Both the position numbers and the translations under genes were made by a program. From contig JAIRLB010000001.1 in NCBI GenBank assembly GCA_031259745.1, positions 1-8,299 on the forward strand: 8,299 nucleotides of DNA, given 5' to 3'. The stretch is from Rickettsiales bacterium (GTDB lineage Bacteria > Pseudomonadota > Alphaproteobacteria > Rs-D84). The notes under the pieces are model-generated. The model was not told where the DNA came from. It made no database searches and worked only from the letters and a program-made list of their open reading frames with translations. This document shows, piece after piece, positions 1-5,246 of this stretch (positions are counted from its first letter, which is position 1; the number at the start of each line of letters is the position of its first letter).

Positions 1-240
1 CTGTTTTACATTCTGCGAATTTGCCAGCATTTCATTCAAATATTTCTGCGGCGAAGCTTCTCCGCAGGCATGTAAATTATTAAATACGACGCGGCACCTG
101 CCTATAATGTCATTCGAAGTATTTGATATAACTTCCGCATTTGGCATAAAGTCCGTTTCTTGTGCCCCCGCTTTGATCCCCACGCCCAAAATCGCTGATA
201 ATCTAAGGGCCCAAATTAAACGACCCATTGGATTAGGCAT
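1..240 (-). CDS. Partial unknown secreted protein (N-terminal 80 residues)
   Basis: An open frame runs from an ATG at 240 down to the window edge without a stop, giving the first 80 residues of a protein whose remainder lies outside. Residues 1-27 look like a signal peptide: an Arg near the start (R7), a hydrophobic stretch (LIWALRLSAILGVGI), then a KAGA-QE sequence that would suit signal peptidase I. The mature part has two cysteines close together (in GRCR and HACG), which could form a periplasmic disulfide. An in-frame stop lies 27 nt upstream of the ATG, so the start is 240 or the second ATG at 228; neither has a clear Shine-Dalgarno sequence. I do not recognise the family. Export to the periplasm or outside is inferred from the leader only. 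Confidence 0.6.
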   Translation of the reverse strand, partial: MPNPMGRLIWALRLSAILGVGIKAGAQETDFMPNAEVISNTSNDIIGRCRVVFNNLHACGEASPQKYLNEMLANSQNVKQ

Positions 241-285
241 AAAAGGGGGATAAAAATGTCGCGGAAATCAGGGATTTTTAAAATT

Positions 286-309
286 AAAAAAACCGACATA
301 AAAATCGGT
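286..309 (-). terminator. Possible weak rho-independent terminator, minus strand
   Basis: On the minus strand ACCGA, an 8-nt loop and TCGGT form a 5-bp stem followed by seven T residues. It would stop transcription coming from the M23 peptidase direction before the small secreted-protein gene at 240. The stem is short, so this is tentative. Confidence 0.35.
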
Positions 310-412
310 GGTTTGGATTAGCACTGGCTTATTGTATATAATTTAGCGGTTTTATAAGGAGTTGTCCACAAAAAAATAAAATATAAAATCGGCATATTTT
401 CCAATAGCCTGA

Positions 413-627
413 TCCGTTCAGCCCGCTGAAAAACTCTTTAATTCTGCGCGTGAGACTGGCGCAGCTGCGGGTTCAGCGCGGGAATTAAAAGACAACATAG
501 AAGCCGTCGGTCTAAAACGCCCGATAAAACTCATGCGCAAGTTAAAGCCCGCACCGGACGGAAAAGAATACGATTTGATTTGCGGCCAAGGGCGGCTGGA
601 AGCCTGCATTGCACAGGGCTGGGAAAA
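413..627 (+). pseudogene. ParB/RepB-like partition protein, N-terminal remnant
   Basis: The plus-strand frame encodes the conserved ParB N-terminal (CTPase/nuclease-like) domain: QPAEKL, then RELKDNIEAVGLKRPIKL, then the ParB signature ICGQGRLEA followed by an Ala-rich stretch and GWEK. In intact relatives this domain is followed by about 150 or more residues with a helix-turn-helix that binds parS-type sites. Here nothing of that kind follows. After GWEK (around 627) the reading frame enters a palindromic element, and beyond it only antisense of the M23 peptidase gene. Upstream there is an in-frame TGA at 410-412 and no good start codon; the first ATG is at 533, inside the domain. I read this as a broken gene left after insertion or deletion, not a working partition protein. 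It may come from a plasmid or mobile element, where this RepB-like type is common. Family assignment comes from motif memory, not a search. Confidence 0.55.
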
Positions 628-756
628 GGCTCAGCTGACAAGAAAGTATCCATTGCAGACTCGCATGCCCGTGGTTCCCGCGCCCTTGGGCGGCGAAACG
701 CCGCCCCTACCGGGGAAATCAAACAAATATAAAGATACTTTCTTGTCAGCTGAGAC
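628..756 (-). repeat. Palindromic MITE-like element, copy 1
   Basis: A unit of about 125-129 bp is bounded by a perfect 21-bp inverted repeat: left arm 630-650 (CTCAGCTGACAAG...GTATC), right arm 734-754. Inside is a GC-rich hairpin (GGGCGGCG-TTT-CGCCGCCC on the minus strand) and an AT-rich arm (ATCTTTATATTTG). It is the same family as 3852-3979, in the opposite orientation. A second inner hairpin that is perfect in the other copy is decayed here (CCACGGGC in place of CCGCGCCC). It begins directly after the ParB-like fragment and ends about 38 bp beyond the stop codon of the M23 gene. No transposase is encoded, so it would be non-autonomous. No convincing target-site duplication is visible. 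Confidence 0.85.
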
Positions 757-793
757 TAAAAAAATTAAAAACCGCAGAAATCCGCGACAAACC

Positions 794-2038
794 TTACAAC
801 TGAACAAACAAGCTCGGATTTTCTGCCAGAGTTTCAATCGCACTATCAATCAGTTCACGGATTTTCAGAAATCGTTTCTTGGTTTCAGCATCCAGATTAT
901 CGATCGCCGGCAGCTTGACGGTCATAGGGTTGACGTGCCTGCCGTCCTTGACAATCTCATAGTGCAAGTGCGGTCCGGTGGACAATCCTGTGGAACCGAC
1001 ATATCCTATAATTTGCCCTTGGCGCACCGACATTCCGATATTCACACCCTTTGCGAATCTCGACATATGGGCATACACTGTTTCATAAGAACCATTATGA
1101 CGGATTCTGATATAATTTCCATATCCGCGATCCGTCGCTTTTTTGACAACCCGTCCGGCGCCAGCGGACGGAATCGGCGTTCCCGTGCCGGCGCGAAAGT
1201 CAACGCCCTTATGCGCGCGCGTAAACCCAAGCACCGGATGCCTTCGCTTCAGATTAAAGCTGCTAGTTACCCGCGCGTTGTTAATCGGCGTACGCTTCAA
1301 GGACTTGATGGCGCCATTTCCGTTTTCATCATAATAGCCGATCGCGCCCCCGGATTTGCGGAATCTATACATTTTTACATTTCCGCGCAAAGCTTGGAAA
1401 GACACGGCGATTACGCGGCCATTATCAATCCTTTCGCTGTTTGAATAGTTTTCCTCGTACAGAACGGAAAAGTTCTGGCCGGCGCGGACGTCGCGCTCAA
1501 AGTCCATTTCGAACGCCAGCAAATCATAAACATCGGCCAAGACAGCCGCCGGAATGCCGGCGCGCATGCCCGCGACATAGAAACTGTCGCCATCTTTGAT
1601 TTCGCCATGTTTGTAAACGATGCGCGTATCGCGCTCTATATCTATTGTTTTACATTGCCAGCCGCCGTCATTGCAAGTCAATTCAACCTGGCGCCAAGGG
1701 GATGGAATCAATATTATCTTGCTGACCGGCGCATCGGCCGATAATCGCGAGAATATGATTTTGTCAAAATCCGCGCGCAGGCGGGAAATTCCAGCCTCGT
1801 TTTTCAGAATCTTATCAATCGTTTCTATGTCCGCATAGGACACGCCCTGTTCCGCCAACAATTTGAACAATGTGTCGCCATGACTTACCGTCACATGCGC
1901 GGTGCATTCACTGATACCCAGTGTCTGACGGCCGCGAGCGATAATCAGCGCAGACGCCACAGCCACCAGCAACAACATCAGCAATACGATTATTTGAGCA
2001 ATACGATTCGCACCCATAATATTTTTTGATTTTTTCAT
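794..2038 (-). CDS. M23 family metallopeptidase (peptidoglycan endopeptidase)
   Basis: The protein has 414 residues from the ATG at 2038. A basic N-terminus and one membrane segment (about residues 14-34) anchor it in the inner membrane or act as an uncleaved signal. Residues about 48-75 (VTVSHGDTLFKLLAEQGV) resemble the LysM/OapA-like segment of MepM-type enzymes. The C-terminal zinc peptidase domain (about 250-375) has the M23 metal ligands: H276xxxD280 (HKGVD), Y322-A-H324, and HLH at 357-359 (GPHLHYE). The family cleaves peptide cross-links in peptidoglycan during growth and division; a periplasmic site is expected. An upstream frame extension to 2251 exists but is antisense to prmC and lacks family features, so MKKSKN is preferred. 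There is no Shine-Dalgarno; the promoter places the transcript start at or next to the ATG. The stop (TAA) lies about 38 bp before palindromic element 1. Confidence 0.93.
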   Translation of the reverse strand: MKKSKNIMGANRIAQIIVLLMLLLVAVASALIIARGRQTLGISECTAHVTVSHGDTLFKLLAEQGVSYADIETIDKILKNEAGISRLRADFDKIIFSRLSADAPVSKIILIPSPWRQVELTCNDGGWQCKTIDIERDTRIVYKHGEIKDGDSFYVAGMRAGIPAAVLADVYDLLAFEMDFERDVRAGQNFSVLYEENYSNSERIDNGRVIAVSFQALRGNVKMYRFRKSGGAIGYYDENGNGAIKSLKRTPINNARVTSSFNLKRRHPVLGFTRAHKGVDFRAGTGTPIPSAGAGRVVKKATDRGYGNYIRIRHNGSYETVYAHMSRFAKGVNIGMSVRQGQIIGYVGSTGLSTGPHLHYEIVKDGRHVNPMTVKLPAIDNLDAETKKRFLKIRELIDSAIETLAENPSLFVQL

Positions 2039-2053
2039 AAACGCGATTATAAT
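2026..2053 (+). promoter_or_regulatory. Leaderless promoter of prmC
   Basis: TTGATT (2026-2031), a 16-bp spacer and a perfect TATAAT (2048-2053) are followed by six bases and the prmC ATG at 2060. The usual distance from a -10 box places the transcript start at the A of the ATG. The -35 box lies within the first five codons of the divergent M23 gene. No ribosome binding site is present, which agrees with a leaderless mRNA. Confidence 0.7.
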
Positions 2054-2074
2054 AATTTTATGAAAACAAATCAA
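2046..2074 (-). promoter_or_regulatory. Leaderless promoter of the M23 peptidase gene
   Basis: On the minus strand TTGATT (2074-2069), a 17-bp spacer and a perfect TATAAT (2051-2046) are followed by seven bases and then the ATG at 2038. The expected transcript start is at or one base before the A of ATG, so the mRNA would be leaderless. The -35 box lies inside codons 4-5 of prmC. The -10 overlaps the prmC -10 by four bases. Confidence 0.7.
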
Positions 2075-2833
2075 GCATTCACAATTTTGCAAAAAGCCGG
2101 CGGCACACGGGCTGCCAAAATAATAACCAGAAACAAATTGTCGGCGCTGCGCGTCTGGCGGATCGCGCGGCAACTGCGCCGTGGTATGCCTGTTGCGAAA
2201 ATAGTGCATGAAAAATGGTTTTACGGACTGCCTTTTTATACCAACAGGCATACGCTGGACCCGCGTCCGGATACGGAAACGCTGGCGGCGGCGGTCATAT
2301 CAGATAAAATCGGCGGCTCATCTGTGCGCGTTTTGGATTTGGGCACCGGAACGGGCTGCCTGATTGCAGCCATCGTAAAAAATATTCCGAACGCCGCCGG
2401 CATAGCAATCGACAAATCATTCGGAGCCGTGCGCGTCGCCCGTAAAAACATTAAAAATCTGGGTTTGAAAGACAAAGTCGAAATCTATCGCCGCAGCTTT
2501 GATTCAAATCTTAACTATGGACAATTCGATGCCATTGTTTCAAATCCTCCATATATCGCCAAAGGCGACGCGCGAATCAATATCGGCGCCTTGCACGACC
2601 CAGAAATATCGCTGTATGCTGCGAACAACGGCCTGGCGGCGTATGAGACAATTGCTCGGCGCGCGGCAAAATGGCTGAAACCCGGCGGTAAAATCTATTT
2701 GGAAATCGGAGCAGACCAAGGTCCGGCCGCGCGCGATATTTTCATCCGCAATGGATGGAATTTTGACCACAGCTTTGATGACTTGGCAGGAATCGAGCGT
2801 GTTTTATCCTTTAATATTGAAATTAACAGTTAA
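2060..2833 (+). CDS. prmC: Release factor glutamine N5-methyltransferase
   Basis: The product has 257 residues and matches the PrmC/HemK family, which methylates the glutamine of the GGQ motif in release factors RF1 and RF2 using S-adenosylmethionine, in the cytoplasm. An N-terminal helical domain (about 1-55) is followed by FYGLPFY and the family segment DPRPDTET (67-74). The SAM-binding motif I is DLGTGTG (93-99), an acidic motif II follows (AIDKS, about 116-120), and the catalytic NPPY is at 162-165, with the PrmC-type HDPEISL after it. KPGGKIYLEIG (207-217) is the usual late strand. The length is slightly short of the family norm (about 270-290), mostly at the N-terminus. It diverges from the M23 gene and ends at a strong terminator. 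It is not beside prfA, where it often sits in other bacteria. Confidence 0.93.
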   Translation: MKTNQAFTILQKAGGTRAAKIITRNKLSALRVWRIARQLRRGMPVAKIVHEKWFYGLPFYTNRHTLDPRPDTETLAAAVISDKIGGSSVRVLDLGTGTGCLIAAIVKNIPNAAGIAIDKSFGAVRVARKNIKNLGLKDKVEIYRRSFDSNLNYGQFDAIVSNPPYIAKGDARINIGALHDPEISLYAANNGLAAYETIARRAAKWLKPGGKIYLEIGADQGPAARDIFIRNGWNFDHSFDDLAGIERVLSFNIEINS

Positions 2834-2909
2834 AAAGGAACAGGAAAATCCCCGCATTGTTCGCTATTTGCTCTTTGGTCTTTCCTTATTACTCTCCCTC
2901 TCGACAGCT

Positions 2910-2935
2910 AAAAATCCCGCCAAGGCGGGATTTTT
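2910..2935. terminator. Bidirectional rho-independent terminator
   Basis: A perfect 12-bp stem, AAAAATCCCGCC / GGCGGGATTTTT with AA at the tip, carries A-runs on one side and T-runs on the other, so it can end transcripts from both strands. It lies between the converging prmC (ends 2833) and the DsbA-like gene (ends 2960). Confidence 0.9.
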
Positions 2936-2959
2936 GAGATTTAACTAAGCTTGGATTTA

Positions 2960-3781
2960 TTATTTCAAAGCGTTTATAATCTGGTCGTATGGAATCGCGC
3001 CAGGGAATGCCTGATCGCCGATAATCAAGAATGGCGTTCCGCCAATCTGGAAACGCTCCGCCAATTCGCGAACCTGCGCCATTTCACGGGCAACAACCGG
3101 GCCGTTCATATCAGCTTCCAACTTCTTGACATCCAAACCGGCTTTTTCAGCCAATTTCAAGACGTTCTTTTTGATTATTTCGCCAGCTTTGTTTTGATCT
3201 TTGATTTCATCCTGTTTGTAATAACCCTCAAACAATAGCTTGTCCAATGCGGCCGCCTTGTCATTGCCTTGCAATTTTGCGGCAATAGACGCACGGGCCG
3301 GGGCATCCGACAGCGGGCCATGTATAGAGAAGTTCTTCAGCACAACGCGAACATCATCGCGATCAGCCAAAACTCGCATCAATTCGCCATGCACGCGGCT
3401 GCAATATCCGCAAGAATACGCGCTGAACAAAAAGATTGTCTTTTTGGCGTCCACGTTGCCCAACACAGGGGCGTCCGCAATCATTTTGTCTATATTCGAG
3501 CGAACATATTTTTTGATGCCTTTGCCAGCATCAGCCTGCTGTCTCGCCTGCATATTAGACGCCATTTCCTGCAAGATAGCCGGATTGACGGATGTCAGAT
3601 AATACGGCGTCCACAAGCGGCATACGCTGCCCGCGATCAAAATAACCGCAAGCACCTTGATGGAATGAATTCCTATTTTTATTCCGGATTCCTGGGTTTT
3701 TCCGACCTTCTGTTTGAACAGCAAACCGCCGAACAAGTAGAGAGCGACGCCCAATACCAGAATCAGTATCGTCCAAGTCAT
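2960..3781 (-). CDS. Membrane-anchored DsbA/Com1-like thiol-disulfide oxidoreductase
   Basis: The protein has 273 residues. Two hydrophobic segments (about 3-21 and 37-55) are joined by a Lys-rich loop (23-36). By the positive-inside rule the loop is cytoplasmic and the large C-terminal domain faces the periplasm. That domain (about 112-273) has a thioredoxin fold of the DsbA/Com1/BdbD type: active site C124-G-Y-C127 (FLFSAYSCGYC) and the cis-proline loop GGTPF (247-251), with a helical insertion between them. Such proteins introduce or shuffle disulfide bonds in exported proteins. The start is supported by a Shine-Dalgarno AAGGAG several bases before the ATG. The gene faces the same way as recO but is separated from it by a palindromic element and has its own promoter candidate. 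Com1 relatives usually have one signal segment, so the double-helix anchor is a small variation. A partner such as DsbB is not in view. Confidence 0.88.
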   Translation of the reverse strand: MTWTILILVLGVALYLFGGLLFKQKVGKTQESGIKIGIHSIKVLAVILIAGSVCRLWTPYYLTSVNPAILQEMASNMQARQQADAGKGIKKYVRSNIDKMIADAPVLGNVDAKKTIFLFSAYSCGYCSRVHGELMRVLADRDDVRVVLKNFSIHGPLSDAPARASIAAKLQGNDKAAALDKLLFEGYYKQDEIKDQNKAGEIIKKNVLKLAEKAGLDVKKLEADMNGPVVAREMAQVRELAERFQIGGTPFLIIGDQAFPGAIPYDQIINALK

Positions 3782-3811
3782 AGTTTTCTCCTTTTCTGTT
3801 GAACGTATGGA

Positions 3812-3839
3812 ATAATAGCAAATTCAGAAAAAAGAGCAA
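3812..3839 (-). promoter_or_regulatory. Candidate promoter of the DsbA-like gene
   Basis: On the minus strand TTGCTC (3839-3834), a 16-bp spacer and TATTAT (3817-3812) lie between palindromic element 2 and the Shine-Dalgarno of the DsbA-like gene. The -35 match is partial. Confidence 0.4.
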
Positions 3840-3851
3840 GGAAAAATATTA

Positions 3852-3979
3852 GGCTCAACTGACAAAAATGTATCTTTATATTTGTCTGATTTCTACGCAG
3901 GGGCGGCGTTTCGCCGCCCAAGGGCGCGGGAACCGCGCCCCTGCAGCTCTGCAACAGATACATTTTTGTCAGTTGAGCC
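3852..3979 (+). repeat. Palindromic MITE-like element, copy 2
   Basis: A 128-bp unit has perfect 23-bp terminal inverted repeats (3852-3874, GGCTCAACTGAC...GTATC, and 3957-3979). The core holds two adjacent perfect 8-bp hairpins: GGGCGGCG-TTT-CGCCGCCC (3901-3919) and GGGCGCGG-GAA-CCGCGCCC (3922-3940). An outer GCAGGGGCG / CGCCCCTGC pair could compete with them. The AT-rich arm ATCTTTATATTTG is shared with copy 1 (628-756), which lies in the opposite orientation. The right end overlaps the 3' end of recO and provides its stop codon. The flanks carry AAATAT on both sides (near 3844 and at 3980), slightly offset; this could be a remnant target duplication or chance. There is no coding capacity. 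Confidence 0.9.
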
Positions 3980-4691
3980 AAATATCACCCCCCAGCAATT
4001 TGCGCGCCAAAGGCAATGTTCCGCCCTGCTGTTCAAAAATCCGGCCCAGGAATTTCCGCATAACCTCCGGCGTCAGTGGCAATTTGAATAACTTGTCCTG
4101 ATAAGGCCGGGCGCATTCATCGCAAACCGCGCGCCCCGTGCGCGGCGACAGGTAATTCAAACCGGCGGTACTGCCGCAATTTGAACAGCTGCTTAGATTC
4201 AACGCATACCCCAATTCCCGCAGCAAATCTTTTTCCCAAGAAATGTAAACATCCAAATAACCCGCGTCAATTATACGCCGCGCCGCGTTTTCGCACTGCG
4301 ACCCGCCCCCCGGGGGCGGGCGATATGCAAGTTCCAGCAATAATTTTTCCGTACAGTCATACAAAGATTCGTATTTTTCACGTTCCGGCAGCAGGCCCGC
4401 GATCAATGCAAACGCGGAATTCATGCATCCCAATAATTTCGGATTCGGCATCAGGGCGGCCGACAGGTTTCTTGCGGCTTCCCAGTGAAATGCCCCCAAA
4501 TGGGAATCCAGTCTGGCGTTCCAGGAAACCTCGCCCGCCTGTCCGACCAGCGGGCGATTCCTCTTCGCGACCTGGGCCCCTTTCAGCATGCCGGCCAGAA
4601 CCCCGTGGTCGCGGGTGAAAACATGCGCGATACAGTCGCGTTCTTCGAACGGGCGCAAAGCTATCAAGATGCCGACAGATTCCAGCTTCAT
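3969..4691 (-). CDS. recO: DNA repair protein RecO
   Basis: The 240-residue product fits RecO, which works with RecF and RecR to load RecA on SSB-coated single-stranded DNA in gap repair. The N-terminal OB-fold (about 1-80) starts with a typical strand and then FEERDCIAHVFTRDHGV and LKGAQ. A helical domain follows. A four-cysteine zinc site is visible (CSNC about 169-172, and CDEC near 191-194). Around residues 124-130 a proline/glycine run (RPPPGGGS) is encoded by a GC palindrome (4302-4320) and looks like an insertion relative to typical RecO. The last codons and stop (CTC AAC TGA) come from the terminal repeat of palindromic element 2, so the native C-terminus may have been replaced. There is no Shine-Dalgarno; a promoter places transcription at or next to the ATG. 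Confidence 0.93.
   Translation of the reverse strand: MKLESVGILIALRPFEERDCIAHVFTRDHGVLAGMLKGAQVAKRNRPLVGQAGEVSWNARLDSHLGAFHWEAARNLSAALMPNPKLLGCMNSAFALIAGLLPEREKYESLYDCTEKLLLELAYRPPPGGGSQCENAARRIIDAGYLDVYISWEKDLLRELGYALNLSSCSNCGSTAGLNYLSPRTGRAVCDECARPYQDKLFKLPLTPEVMRKFLGRIFEQQGGTLPLARKLLGGDIWLN
4302..4320. repeat. GC-rich 19-bp palindrome within recO
   Basis: The sequence is CCCGCCCCC, one central base, then GGGGGCGGG: perfectly self-complementary 9-bp arms. It encodes RPPPGGG in frame within recO. The two rpsR-rplI spacer hairpins are of similar G/C-run character. Confidence 0.6.
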
Positions 4692-4699
4692 TTATACGG

Positions 4700-4728
4700 A
4701 TTATAAAAATATAAGCGCAAAATGTTAA
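4700..4728 (-). promoter_or_regulatory. Promoter of recO, probably leaderless
   Basis: On the minus strand TTAACA (4728-4723, five of six consensus bases), a 17-bp spacer and a perfect TATAAT (4705-4700) are followed by eight bases and the recO ATG at 4691. The transcript would begin at or one to two bases before the start codon, leaving no room for a Shine-Dalgarno. Confidence 0.65.
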
Positions 4729-4730
4729 GC

Positions 4731-4747
4731 AATAAAAAAATTACCTT
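4731..4747. repeat. Direct repeat flanking the restriction-modification block, left copy
   Basis: AAT-A7-TTACCTT at 4731-4747 matches AAT-A6-TTACCTT at 6658-6673, differing by one A. The two copies bracket the restriction-modification genes. The repeat is partly low-complexity, so a chance match is possible; TTACCTT is the informative part. Confidence 0.4.
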
Positions 4748-5246
4748 AGATAAAAAATGAACCCCGCAGACACAAAGGCTTTGCGGGGTTATTTTCATAT
4801 TCTATTGCTTCACGAACCTGAGTTGTTTGATGCCCGCCTTCGCCGTGAATTGTTTTTTGACTGCCATAAATCTTTTTATTTTTGTATTCCATAACAAAAT
4901 CAGCAGATTTTGTAAGTCCGTATTCTGCTTTTGCCCCAATAACAATATCCCCGTTATCCATTCTGAATCTGATATTTAATTTTCCACCGGCGGGTAGTTG
5001 TTGCGCACCAATTTTCTTGATGACTTCCGCTTCGTCAAGATTTTGCTTCATCGCGTCCTTTGCCATTCTTGCGCACAATTTTTCATTGGCAAGGCAATCG
5101 GCAACAACTTGTTCCCGCGTCCATTTTTTACTGGGATAACGAGAAATAAAATTCATAATCCGGGTTTCATCAAGCTTATCCAATTTTCCAGATTTCAGCC
5201 GCGCACGGAATTCTTTCAATGTTTTTTCATATATTGTTTCTGTCAC
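4746..5246 (-). CDS. Putative type II restriction endonuclease, perhaps C-terminally truncated
   Basis: The 166-residue product starts at a GTG (5246) that overlaps the methyltransferase stop in a GTGA junction, the usual sign of translational coupling. This partnership is the main reason for calling it the cognate nuclease. The N-terminal half is helical and charged. The second half contains a strand-rich region (GGKLNIRFRMDNGDIVIGAKAEYG split over 87-110), then SADFVMEY (114-121) and KKIYGSQKT (124-132). D116 with Q130-x/K131 could be a variant PD-(D/E)XK nuclease core, but I cannot confirm it. A GEGGHQ segment (135-140) follows. The last 15 or so residues (from NNPAKP) are encoded by the transcription terminator (4760-4790) and look non-native, so the nuclease may be truncated and inactive. 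I do not recognise its recognition site or its family with certainty. Confidence 0.6.
   Translation of the reverse strand: MTETIYEKTLKEFRARLKSGKLDKLDETRIMNFISRYPSKKWTREQVVADCLANEKLCARMAKDAMKQNLDEAEVIKKIGAQQLPAGGKLNIRFRMDNGDIVIGAKAEYGLTKSADFVMEYKNKKIYGSQKTIHGEGGHQTTQVREAIEYENNPAKPLCLRGSFFI
4752..4790 (-). terminator. Rho-independent terminator of the restriction-modification operon
   Basis: On the minus strand AACCCCGCA and TGCGGGGTT form a 9-bp stem (4790-4782 with 4768-4760), followed by CATTTTTTA. It overlaps the last codons and sits just before the stop of the putative endonuclease gene. It lies only about 30 bp upstream of the recO promoter. Confidence 0.85.

Noticed and set aside
313..361. 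Plus-strand promoter (TTGGAT-18-TATAAT) and AAGGAG ahead of the ParB-like remnant
   Set aside because: The boxes are plausible, but no start codon follows at a proper distance and the frame is closed by TGA at 410. At most it is a relic of the old gene's expression signals.
362..370. DnaA-box-like TTGTCCACA close to the ParB-like remnant, suggesting an origin
   Set aside because: It is a single 8-of-9 match with no cluster of boxes, no AT-rich unwinding region of note and no dnaA, dnaN or rep gene. Chance is likely.
533..1444. Long plus-strand open frame of about 300 codons
   Set aside because: Its first part is the ParB-like remnant and its middle is the palindromic element; from about 794 on it is the antisense of the M23 peptidase gene, whose motifs are clear. 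Not a single real gene.
2039..2251. N-terminal extension of the M23 peptidase to an upstream ATG
   Set aside because: It would be antisense to prmC and lacks any signal or family feature. The ATG at 2038 gives a typical membrane anchor and has a well-spaced promoter.
3868..4101. Small open frames within palindromic element 2
   Set aside because: They are made of hairpin arms, have no ribosome binding site, and are antisense to recO at their ends.
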